In this document: positions 1 through 6,129 of the stretch, in pieces
Numbering within the stretch: the stretch's first letter is position 1
Layout: each line of letters opens with the position of its first letter
From: Geodermatophilaceae bacterium
GTDB taxonomy: Bacteria > Actinomycetota > Actinomycetes > Mycobacteriales > Geodermatophilaceae
Assembly: GCA_013812385.1 (NCBI GenBank)
Contig: JACCTM010000188.1
Coordinates: 1 to 19,160 of the forward strand
Direction of reading: 5' to 3'
DNA: 19,160 nucleotides
Translations under genes and position numbers: made by a program
The notes under the pieces: generated by a model
Seen by the model: only the letters and a program-made list of their open reading frames with translations
Database searches by the model: none
What the model was told of the DNA's origin: nothing

Positions 1-479
1 TCGGTCCGGCGGGAGTGGTCGGTCAGCGAACGGACGTTGTGTGGGTCGGCGCCAGCGGATTCTGGGCTGGCCGGCCGTTGACCGTCCGGGTCGCGTTCAG
101 TGGGGCGCTGCTCGGTGGCGCGCTGGACATGGGCGACGACCGGGATGCTGGGGTCGTCGTCGTCGAACTCGTAGTCGGCCACCTGTGCGCCATCGAGCAG
201 GTCGGGCGACGAGGCGTCCGGCACGGCCTCGACGGTCACCGCAATCCGGATCTCGCGGCCCAGTTCGACACACAGTTGCTCGGTCAGCCGAGGGCGCAGC
301 CGGGACTCCAGAAACTTCTGGGTGAACTCGTTGGGGGCGGCGATCAAGACGGTGTCCTCCACCAGACCCAACGGCCTGGTCAGGCCGAGCAGGGCCATCT
401 GGTGCGGTGCGACATCGCTTCGTTCGAGGCTGGTGAGCACCCGGTCCCAAGCTGTGGACAAGTCCAAGGGCTCTGACAC
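1..479 (-). CDS. dnaA: Chromosomal replication initiator protein DnaA, N-terminal part (partial at window edge)
   Basis: DnaA binds DnaA boxes and melts the origin to load the helicase. About 159 codons are present; the gene runs off the left edge, so the AAA+ and box-binding domains III and IV are not visible. Translation begins VSEPLDLSTAWDRVLTSLER and continues through a domain I core with PNEFTQKFLESRLRPRLTEQL, the self-association and helicase-loading domain. From about residue 90 it becomes a low-complexity acidic linker typical of domain II (contains YEFDDDDPS). The start is GTG at 479-477; an in-frame TAG lies immediately upstream (482-480), so no longer form is possible. A GAGGGGG about 10 nt upstream may be the ribosome binding site. 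It is divergent from rpmH, as in other actinobacteria. A perfect DnaA box lies within codons 7-9. Identification is from the domain I pattern plus gene order. Confidence 0.95.
   Translation of the reverse strand, partial: MSEPLDLSTAWDRVLTSLERSDVAPHQMALLGLTRPLGLVEDTVLIAAPNEFTQKFLESRLRPRLTEQLCVELGREIRIAVTVEAVPDASSPDLLDGAQVADYEFDDDDPSIPVVAHVQRATEQRPTERDPDGQRPASPESAGADPHNVRSLTDHSRRT
453..461 (-). promoter_or_regulatory. DnaA box inside the dnaA coding start
   Basis: TGTGGACAA on the given strand is an exact match to the actinobacterial DnaA box TTGTCCACA on the reverse strand. It lies within codons 7-9 of dnaA (Leu-Ser-Thr). With the box at 577-585 it brackets the dnaA leader, which suggests autoregulation. 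A role in origin activity is possible but not shown. Confidence 0.7.
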
Positions 480-516
480 CTACGTTTGGCCCCCTCGGCG
501 TTCCTCGTGCCCCAGT

Positions 517-532
517 GCGGGCACGTGCCCGC
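517..532. promoter_or_regulatory. Perfect 16-bp palindrome in the dnaA leader
   Basis: GCGGGCACGTGCCCGC is a perfect palindrome 37 bp upstream of the dnaA start codon and downstream of its predicted promoter. As RNA it could fold into a 6-bp GC stem with an ACGT loop in the 5' untranslated region. As DNA it could be a dimeric-regulator operator with a CACGTG core. No known binding protein can be assigned from sequence. Confidence 0.5.
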
Positions 533-553
533 GGTTTTCGCCCGTACCGCCCC

Positions 554-583
554 GCTATACCGAGCAGTCCACACGCTTGTCCA
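554..583 (-). promoter_or_regulatory. Predicted dnaA promoter overlapping a DnaA box
   Basis: On the reverse strand, TGGACA (583-578) matches the -35 consensus at 5 of 6 positions. It is followed after 18 bp by TATAGC (559-554) as a -10. The expected transcription start near 547 would give a leader of about 68 nt. The -35 lies inside the DnaA box at 577-585, an arrangement that would let DnaA repress its own promoter. The prediction is by eye. Confidence 0.5.
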
Positions 584-585
584 CA
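577..585 (+). promoter_or_regulatory. DnaA box upstream of dnaA
   Basis: TTGTCCACA is an exact match to the strong actinobacterial DnaA box. A weaker relative, CAGTCCACA (7 of 9), sits 12 bp away at 565-573, inside the spacer of the predicted dnaA promoter. Two nearby sites could favour cooperative DnaA binding and autorepression. Confidence 0.75.
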
Positions 586-840
586 GGCTGTGCATCGGGG
601 CCGAAGGCCTAGACGTCGTCTCGACCGGAGGCGCCCACCTTGCTGGCGGAGCGGGTAGCCGGCGAAGCCTACCGGGCGAGTGAGAAGCAACGTAACAGCC
701 TCGGCGTGGCGCCGACAACCGACGTTTCGGTCCCGGTTGACTACGTGGTTTGCCCGCGGATCCGAGCATGGGGTTCTCGGGCGGCGAATCAGCTGCCCGC
801 GCCGGACTCGACGAGCCGGCCCGCCTCAGCGGAGGGCAGA

Positions 841-913
841 TTGACCCTGCTCCGGGCCGCTGCGTACGGTGGGCAGGCACCGTCTGCGGTAGTCGGCTGC
901 CTGCACGTATGCT
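841..913 (+). promoter_or_regulatory. Candidate rpmH promoters (two)
   Basis: The upstream candidate is TTGACC (841-846), an 18-bp spacer, then TACGGT (865-870). A second has a good -10, TATGCT (908-913), but only a weak -35 (CTGCGG, 884-889, 18-bp spacer). Either would drive rpmH and the downstream operon from a leader of roughly 90-130 nt. Between 590 and 840 I see no gene and no other clear element. Confidence 0.4.
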
Positions 914-1008
914 GTGCCTCTGCAGCCCGGCGTGGTACGGGAGTTTCTGCATGCCCCCCGTGGTGTCGCCCACCCGCGATGCCTCCTCACCTCTAGGAGT
1001 TTTCGACC

Positions 1009-1146
1009 GTGAGCAAGCGCACCTATCAACCGAACAACCGCCGGCGTGCCCGCACGCACGGTTTCCGGTTGCGGATGCGGACCCGCGCCGGTCGCACGAT
1101 TCTGGCCGCTCGCCGCCGTAAGGGCCGCGGCAAGCTCTCTGCCTGA
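1009..1146 (+). CDS. rpmH: 50S ribosomal protein L34
   Basis: This 45-aa protein of the large ribosomal subunit has the family hallmark: the N-terminus SKRTYQPNNRRRARTHGFRL, then RMRTRAGRTILAARRRKGRGKLSA. It is extremely basic and of normal family length. The start is GTG (1009-1011), preceded by AGGAG at 995-999 with a 9-nt spacing. A CTCCT at 983-987 could pair with that AGGAG across a 7-nt loop, a weak hint of translational control. It is the first gene of the + strand origin operon, divergent from dnaA, with rnpA starting 40 nt after its stop. The rpmH-rnpA pair next to dnaA is nearly universal in bacteria. Confidence 0.98.
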   Translation: MSKRTYQPNNRRRARTHGFRLRMRTRAGRTILAARRRKGRGKLSA

Positions 1147-1186
1147 TTCGGGCCTCGCCATCAACCGGCCCACCCACCCAGCGTCA

Positions 1187-1594
1187 ATGTTGCCCGCGAC
1201 GGTTCGCCTGCGCCGCCGCGTCCAGTTCGACACCGTCGTACGGCGGGGTCAGCGGTGCGGGCACGGACCGCTAGCCGTACACGTTTCCCCGGGCATGGGC
1301 TCCACTTCGGTCGGCTTCATCGTCAGCCGGGCCGTCGGGAACGCGGTGACCCGCAACCGGGTCACCCGACAACTGCGGCACCTGATGCGCGATCGCTATA
1401 GGAGCCTGCCACCCGGCACCGGCGTCGTGGTTCGCGCGTTGCCCGCGGCGGCTGGACATAGCAGCGCCGACCTCGGTGGATCGCTGGATCGTGCCCTCAC
1501 TCGAGCCCTGAGCCGGGCCTCGAGCGGCGCTTCGGACCGAGGACGCAGGACAACCTCGACGCCTTCAGCTGTCGTGGAACCGGCCGCCTCGTGA
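1187..1594 (+). CDS. rnpA: Ribonuclease P protein component
   Basis: RnpA is the protein subunit of RNase P and helps the catalytic RNA bind precursor tRNA when removing 5' leaders. The 135-aa product has the expected MLPATVRLRRRVQFDTVVRRG start and the RNR signature at about residues 46-70, GFIVSRAVGNAVTRNRVTRQ followed by LRHLMRD. The reading frame is open further upstream, but ATG at 1187 gives the family N-terminus and avoids overlap with rpmH. The last 30 or so residues are a Ser/Arg/Ala-rich tail beyond the usual fold. Its TGA overlaps the yidD GTG by 4 nt, implying translational coupling. Confidence 0.96.
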   Translation: MLPATVRLRRRVQFDTVVRRGQRCGHGPLAVHVSPGMGSTSVGFIVSRAVGNAVTRNRVTRQLRHLMRDRYRSLPPGTGVVVRALPAAAGHSSADLGGSLDRALTRALSRASSGASDRGRRTTSTPSAVVEPAAS

Positions 1595-2046
1595 CCACCG
1601 GACCCGGGGCCCACGAGCCGACCGATCCCGCGCCCGGGCTGATCGGTCGCGGTCTGCTCGCGGTCGTGGCCTGGTATCGGGACGCGGTCAGCCCGGCGCT
1701 GCCCCCGCGGTGCCGCTTCTACCCGACGTGCAGCGCATACGCAGCGACCGCCCTGCAGCGGTACGGGCCGGCGCGAGGAAGCTGGCTGGCCGTACGCCGG
1801 ATTCTGCGCTGTGGACCGTGGCAGCCCGGCGGCGTCGATCACGTACCGGCCCTGCCGGCCACACCGGATGAGGCAGGGTCCCCCGCACCGTCCCTCGACG
1901 GCGAACCCCCGTGCGCACAGCGGCGCGTACCGTCGTCGTACGGCAACGCGCGTGCCTCGCATCATTGTTCGCAGCGTCTCGGCACGCTGCCGAAAAGCTT
2001 TGGGCCGCAACGGCGGTCGGTAAGTCAGGAGACGGCTGTTGTTTGA
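1591..2046 (+). CDS. yidD: Membrane protein insertion efficiency factor YidD, with long C-terminal tail
   Basis: YidD is a small membrane-associated protein thought to assist YidC-dependent insertion. Residues from about 20 to 90 carry the family signature: LLAVVAWYRDAVSPALPPRC, then RFYPTCSAYAATALQRYG and RCGPWQPGGVDHVP. The GTG start overlaps the rnpA stop (GTGA), and the 3' end overlaps the yidC start by 8 nt. The protein is 151 aa, whereas many homologues are 70-115 aa. The last 60 or so residues (after GGVDHVPALPATPD) are Pro/Ser/Arg-rich, contain two Cys, and match nothing I recognise. The extra length may simply be readthrough of what is spacer in relatives. The core identification is secure; the function of the tail is unknown. 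Confidence 0.93.
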   Translation: MTTGPGAHEPTDPAPGLIGRGLLAVVAWYRDAVSPALPPRCRFYPTCSAYAATALQRYGPARGSWLAVRRILRCGPWQPGGVDHVPALPATPDEAGSPAPSLDGEPPCAQRRVPSSYGNARASHHCSQRLGTLPKSFGPQRRSVSQETAVV

Positions 2047-3280
2047 ATGGCTCTATACCGCGATCTCGTGGGTGCTCAAGATGTGGCACTCGCTGTTCTC
2101 GACGTTCCTGCCGGCCGCGTCGGGTCTGACCTGGGCGCTGTCCATCGTGTTCCTCGTCATCACCGTCCGGATCCTGCTGTTCCGGCTGTTCGTCAAGCAG
2201 GTGCGGTCACAACGGGCGATGCAGGAGCTGCAGCCCGAGATCGCCAAGCTCAAGAAGCAGTACGGCAGCGACCGTCAGGGCATGGCCCAGGCGATGTCGG
2301 CGCTGCAGAAGGAGCGCGGAGTCAACCCGCTGGCCGGCTGCCTGCCGATCCTGCCCCAGATCCCGGTGTTCATCGGGTTGCTGCACGTGTTGCGGCGACT
2401 GCGGCCCGGCGCGGACGGGCTGTACGGCTGGGACGACACGCTCACCGACCAAGCTGCCAGCGCCAAGGTGTTCGGCGCGCCGATCTCCTCGGCGTTCTTC
2501 ATGCCCGACGGGGTCAAGACCGACTCGATCCTGGCGCTGCCCTCGGAGCTGAGCACGATCAGGATCGTCACCACGATCCTGATCGTGGTCATGTGCCTGA
2601 CCACCTTCTTCACCCAGAAGCAGATCATGTCCCGTTCCGGCCCGGTCGAGGGCCAGGCCGCGATGATTCAGAAGTTGCTGCTGTACGGAATGCCGCTCGG
2701 GCTGTTCGTGTCGAGCTTCTTCTTCCCGCTCGGCGTGCTCATGTACTGGTTCGTCAACAACCTGTGGACGCTGGGACAGCAGTTCTACATCCTCAAGAAG
2801 CTGCCTCCCCCGGGTTCGGCCGGTGCGTTGGCCAAGGCCGAGGCCGACCGCCCCAAGGTCGACCCGAAGGAGCTCGCACCCAAACCCGGAGCCAAGCCGG
2901 TACGCGGGCCGAAGGGCCGTACGCCGGTGGTCAACGCGGCGACGGCGGCCAGGCTCGACGACGCCGAGGGTGATGGTGACATCGGCGCCGGGGTGAGCGC
3001 CACAGCCAAAGGTTCCCAGCCGGTGAAGCGTTCCGCGGCCGGGTCCAGCACTGTCTCGTCCAACGGACGCGTGAAGCGGTCGGGAAAGCCATCCGGCGCA
3101 GGCCAGGATGGAAGCCAACCGAACAAGGTGTCGCACAGCGCCTCCGGCGACTCTCCACCGAACAAGATCGTCGGCGAGACCGGCAGCCCAACGCCCAACA
3201 AGCCCCGGGCCAAGGCCGGCTCAGGCGGGCGACCGGCTGATCGTCCAGGCACCAACAAGACTCGACGCAAGAGGCGGTAA
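2039..3280 (+). CDS. yidC: Membrane protein insertase YidC (Oxa1 family)
   Basis: YidC inserts and folds membrane proteins, alone or with SecYEG. The 413-aa protein is of the Gram-positive type, with no large extracytoplasmic domain. It begins MFEWLYTAISWVLKMWHSLF and has five likely membrane segments (about 5-22, 29-50, 95-117, 173-195, 212-245). The hydrophilic-groove Arg is probably R44 in ITVRILLF. A basic, coiled cytoplasmic loop (QRAMQELQPEIAKLKKQYGS) and the NPLAGCLPILPQIPVFIGL segment are typical. From about residue 255 there is a long Lys/Pro/Ser-rich tail with three PNK motifs, ending TRRKRR, probably ribosome- or lipid-binding. The TTG start has AGGAG at 2027-2031, 7 nt away, and overlaps yidD by 8 nt. 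Confidence 0.97.
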   Translation: MFEWLYTAISWVLKMWHSLFSTFLPAASGLTWALSIVFLVITVRILLFRLFVKQVRSQRAMQELQPEIAKLKKQYGSDRQGMAQAMSALQKERGVNPLAGCLPILPQIPVFIGLLHVLRRLRPGADGLYGWDDTLTDQAASAKVFGAPISSAFFMPDGVKTDSILALPSELSTIRIVTTILIVVMCLTTFFTQKQIMSRSGPVEGQAAMIQKLLLYGMPLGLFVSSFFFPLGVLMYWFVNNLWTLGQQFYILKKLPPPGSAGALAKAEADRPKVDPKELAPKPGAKPVRGPKGRTPVVNAATAARLDDAEGDGDIGAGVSATAKGSQPVKRSAAGSSTVSSNGRVKRSGKPSGAGQDGSQPNKVSHSASGDSPPNKIVGETGSPTPNKPRAKAGSGGRPADRPGTNKTRRKRR

Positions 3281-3386
3281 TGCCGTGCCAGCCACGGCCA
3301 GCCGCTGATCGATCGACCAGGGTTACCGGCTCATGCGCGCCGGAGTGCAACCTGTCGGTGTCCCGCCACCCCGGTCAAATGCCACG

Positions 3387-3435
3387 TGAGCACCGCGCCA
3401 CTTGAACACCGCGCCCACCTGAACACCGAGCAAGG
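3387..3435. repeat. Imperfect 16/17-bp tandem repeat between yidC and jag
   Basis: Three near-copies run head to tail: TGAGCACCGCGCCACT (3387-3402), TGAACACCGCGCCCACC (3403-3419) and TGAACACCGAGCAAGG (from 3420). The last unit leads into the jag ribosome binding site (AAGGAG, 3432-3437). The whole yidC-jag gap (3281-3444) otherwise shows no gene or clear promoter. Confidence 0.55.
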
Positions 3436-3444
3436 AGCCTTCCA

Positions 3445-4203
3445 GTGCCAGAGTCGACCACCGAACAGGACCCAGTCAGCAACCAAGGCCGCACCACACC
3501 GCCGGCGGTGCCCAGCGCCGACGGCAGTGTCAACGGGAGCCGCGAGGGCAGCCGCAGCGCCGAGGGAAGCCCTGAGCTCGAGTCGTCTGCCGGTTCGGGG
3601 ATCGACACCGAGGACGGCTCCCAGGGCGATGACACAGCGTCTTCGGCGAGTTCCGGCGCAGCGAATGCATCGGCTACCGATTCCTCCGCGGTAGGCATGC
3701 CGGTCGATGCGGACCAGCCGAACGCTCCGATCTCCGGTGAGGCCCTGCTGGTGCAGGAAGGAGAGATCGCCGGTGACTACCTCGAGCAGTTGCTCGACAT
3801 CCTGGATTACGACGGCGATATCGACCTGGATGTCGAGGGCGGCCGAGCCATCGTCGCGATCGTCGGAGCGGACGACCTCGATCCGCTGGTCGGTACGCGC
3901 GGGGTGACTCTGGATGCGCTGCAGGAGCTCACCCGGCTGACCGTTGCTCAGCAGACGGGTGTCCGTACTCGGCTGATGCTCGATGTGGGGGGCTACCGGG
4001 CCGGGCGTCGTACCGAGCTCAGCGAGCTGGCCGCCACTAGCGTGACCCGGGTGATCGACAGCGGAGAGACCGTACGGATGACCGCGATGAACGCGTTCGA
4101 GCGCAAGATCGTGCACGACGTCGTCACCGCAGCCGCCGGAGTGCGCAGCGAGTCCGAGGGTGAGGATCCGGACCGCCGCGTGGTGATCCTGCCCGATCGG
4201 TGA
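3445..4203 (+). CDS. jag: Jag/KhpB-type RNA-binding protein (KH and R3H domains)
   Basis: This 252-aa protein belongs to the Jag (SpoIIIJ-associated, also KhpB/EloR) family, RNA-binding proteins encoded beside yidC. Residues 1-100 or so are acidic, Ser/Gly-rich and probably disordered. A KH-like domain follows (about 105-180: YLEQLLDILDYDGDIDLDVE, then DPLVGTRGVTLDALQELTRL). A C-terminal R3H domain contains the Arg-x3-His signature in MNAFERKIVHDVV. The Jag-N domain of Firmicutes appears to be replaced by the disordered region, as is common in actinobacteria. The GTG start has AAGGAG 7 nt upstream. The stop overlaps the rsmG start by 4 nt (GTGA). Confidence 0.93.
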   Translation: MPESTTEQDPVSNQGRTTPPAVPSADGSVNGSREGSRSAEGSPELESSAGSGIDTEDGSQGDDTASSASSGAANASATDSSAVGMPVDADQPNAPISGEALLVQEGEIAGDYLEQLLDILDYDGDIDLDVEGGRAIVAIVGADDLDPLVGTRGVTLDALQELTRLTVAQQTGVRTRLMLDVGGYRAGRRTELSELAATSVTRVIDSGETVRMTAMNAFERKIVHDVVTAAAGVRSESEGEDPDRRVVILPDR

Positions 4204-4883
4204 AACCGCCGGCGGAGGCCGCGGCGGTCTTCGGTGGCCGGCTCGAGCTGGCGGAACGCTTCGCGCAGTGGCTGCTTGGACCGGGGCTCACCAGGGGACT
4301 ACTGGGCCCGCGCGAAGCCGACCAGATCTGGACACGGCATCTGCTCAACGGGGTGAGCATCACTGGTCTGATCGAGCCGGCTTCGGTCGTTCTCGATATC
4401 GGGTCGGGCGCGGGTCTGCCCGGGCTGGCACTCCTCATCGCTCGTCCCGATCTGCAACTCGTCCTGGTGGAGCCCAAGGTTCGACGGGTCGATTACCTCC
4501 GCGAGGTGTGTGCGGATCTGGACCTACCGGCCCGCATCGTGCGGGCGCGTGCCACACCGGGAGGCCTTGTTCGGCTGCCGGATGACGCGACGGCGGACGA
4601 GGTCCCCCTGGCCGATGTGGTGACTGCGCGGGCAGTGGCACCGGTTGCCGAACTGGCGCGCTGGGCTAAGCCGTTGTTGCGGCGCGACGGTCGACTGCTG
4701 GCAATCAAGGGCGACGCTGCGACAGATGAGCTGCACCGCGATCGTGCGGTACTCACCAGGTTGGGTTTTCGGGACGCGTCGGTGCTGGTGGTGAGTACGT
4801 CTGTGGATTCCGGACCAACGATTCCGCTGACGACGGCTACGGTGATCTCGATGAGGCTGGGTGGAGTTTCACGTGAAACATGA
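4200..4883 (+). CDS. rsmG: 16S rRNA (guanine-N7) methyltransferase RsmG
   Basis: RsmG (GidB) methylates G527 of 16S rRNA using S-adenosylmethionine; loss gives low-level streptomycin resistance in several bacteria. The 227-aa product has the family N-terminus (ERFAQWLLGPGLTRGLLGPR), the NGVSITGLI region, the SAM-binding motif VVLDIGSGAGLPGLALLIAR at about 63-82, LVEPKVRRVDYLREV, and the ADVVTARAVAPVAELARWAK segment. The start is GTG overlapping the jag stop. The gene ends GGVSRET-stop, and that C-terminus is encoded by a parS site. The last 23 nt overlap the parA reading frame. Position between jag and parA is classic for actinobacterial origins. Confidence 0.96.
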   Translation: MKPPAEAAAVFGGRLELAERFAQWLLGPGLTRGLLGPREADQIWTRHLLNGVSITGLIEPASVVLDIGSGAGLPGLALLIARPDLQLVLVEPKVRRVDYLREVCADLDLPARIVRARATPGGLVRLPDDATADEVPLADVVTARAVAPVAELARWAKPLLRRDGRLLAIKGDAATDELHRDRAVLTRLGFRDASVLVVSTSVDSGPTIPLTTATVISMRLGGVSRET

Positions 4884-6129
4884 CGGGTGCGAGCCTGGGG
4901 ATGTTTCACGTGAAACAGCGACCCAGCCAGAACGCGCAGCCGCCACTGGGCGCGCTGCCACCTCCATCATCGACGCGTCAGCAGCGGCACAAGCGGCGCC
5001 CCACGCTGATACCACCGTCTCGGCTGAGATCTGGAACAGGCTGGCAGAAGTGCCGATCGTCGAGACCGACAGTCAGGCGCCGGCGACGCCGATAGCCGTA
5101 GAGGCCGAGCGGGCCAGCCGGGTCCTGCACGCGCGGGATCAGCAGCCCTTCCCGTTGCCGCCGCATCCTCGGGTTATCACCGTGTCAAACCAGAAGGGCG
5201 GAGTCGGCAAAACCACCACGACCGTGAATCTCGCCGTCGGGCTGGCCCTGCACGGCGCCCGGGTATTGGTCATCGACTCCGACCCGCAGGGGAATGCCAG
5301 TACCGGGCTCGGCATCGCCCACGCCGTGGGAACTCCGTCGATCTATGACGTCCTGATCGGCGACAGCTCGCTGACCGATGTGGTCGTGGCCCACGACAGC
5401 GTGGCTGGCCTGTGCTGTGCCCCGGCCACGATTGATCTCGCCGGAGCCGAGATCGAACTGGTGTCTTTGGTTGCTCGGGAGACGCGACTGCGCAAAGCGA
5501 TCGCGACGTATCTCGACGAGACGACAGGCAAAGCGCCGCATTACATCCTGATCGATTGTCCGCCGTCGCTGGGCCTGCTCACCGTCAATGCTCTGGTTGC
5601 GGCCGACGAGGTGTTGATCCCTATCCAGTGCGAGTACTACGCGCTCGAAGGCCTCGGCCAACTGCTGTCCAGCATCGAGCTGATCCGCGCCCACCTGAAC
5701 GAGGGCCTGACCGTCTCGACGATCCTGCTGACGATGTACGACGCCCGTACCCGGCTCTCTGATCAGGTCGCCGACGAGGTACGCCGGCATTTCGGACCGC
5801 TGGTCCTGGATTCGGTCGTTCCGCGCAGTGTCCGAGTCTCCGAAGCCCCCGGCTTCGGACAGTCGGTACTGACCTACGACCCCGGGTCGCGGGGAGCAGT
5901 CAGTTATGTGGAAGCCGCCCGTGAGATGGCCGAACGCGGTCACACCGCAGTGCCGCCCCCAGCCCCATCCTCGGAGCGTCTTGACCAGGAACCGGAGACG
6001 ACAGATGACGGTGACCAGCCGGACGGCGCCGAGCACGACGGGGCCGCGAACGACGGAGCCGGACACGAAGGGGCCGAGCGGGACCGGGCAGAGGACGACG
6101 TACGGGCAGAGCACGAGGTGACCCAGTGA
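4861..6129 (+). CDS. parA: Chromosome-partitioning ATPase ParA (Soj family)
   Basis: ParA is the deviant-Walker ATPase that moves ParB-parS complexes and so separates newly replicated origins. In this 422-aa protein the ATPase core starts near residue 103 with VITVSNQKGGVGKTTTTVNL (Lys112 and Lys117 in the deviant Walker A). It continues with VIDSDPQGNAS and ILIDCPPSLGLLTVNAL, then VVPRSVRVSEAPGFGQSV. The 100-residue N-terminal extension and the acidic Asp/Glu/Gly-rich tail (last 45 residues) are outside the conserved fold. The longest frame starts at GTG 4861. A second GTG at 4873, inside the first parS, has GGAG 6 nt upstream and is an equally good start. The stop overlaps parB by 4 nt. Confidence 0.95.
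   Translation: MEFHVKHDGCEPGDVSRETATQPERAAATGRAATSIIDASAAAQAAPHADTTVSAEIWNRLAEVPIVETDSQAPATPIAVEAERASRVLHARDQQPFPLPPHPRVITVSNQKGGVGKTTTTVNLAVGLALHGARVLVIDSDPQGNASTGLGIAHAVGTPSIYDVLIGDSSLTDVVVAHDSVAGLCCAPATIDLAGAEIELVSLVARETRLRKAIATYLDETTGKAPHYILIDCPPSLGLLTVNALVAADEVLIPIQCEYYALEGLGQLLSSIELIRAHLNEGLTVSTILLTMYDARTRLSDQVADEVRRHFGPLVLDSVVPRSVRVSEAPGFGQSVLTYDPGSRGAVSYVEAAREMAERGHTAVPPPAPSSERLDQEPETTDDGDQPDGAEHDGAANDGAGHEGAERDRAEDDVRAEHEVTQ
4866..4879. promoter_or_regulatory. parS: parS site 1 (within rsmG/parA overlap)
   Basis: GTTTCACGTGAAAC is the exact 14-bp core of the ParB-binding parS palindrome. The flanks make AGTTTCACGTGAAACA, one base from the full 16-bp consensus. It encodes VSRET at the end of RsmG in one frame and FHVKH at the start of ParA in another. 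Confidence 0.93.
4902..4917. promoter_or_regulatory. parS: parS site 2 (5' end of parA)
   Basis: TGTTTCACGTGAAACA is a perfect match to the 16-bp parS consensus. It lies inside parA, encoding DVSRETA, 37 bp centre-to-centre from site 1. ParB nucleates on such sites and spreads or slides outward, so both would anchor the partition complex beside the origin. Confidence 0.96.

Noticed and set aside
480..1008. The full replication origin (oriC)
   Set aside because: Only one perfect and one weak DnaA box lie in this gap, without an AT-rich unwinding stretch. The main origin is more likely on the far side of dnaA, outside the window.
2763..2775. Further DnaA boxes in yidC and yidD (TGTGGACGC, TGTGGACCG)
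   Set aside because: Two or more mismatches in the last positions, lying in coding sequence with no clustering.
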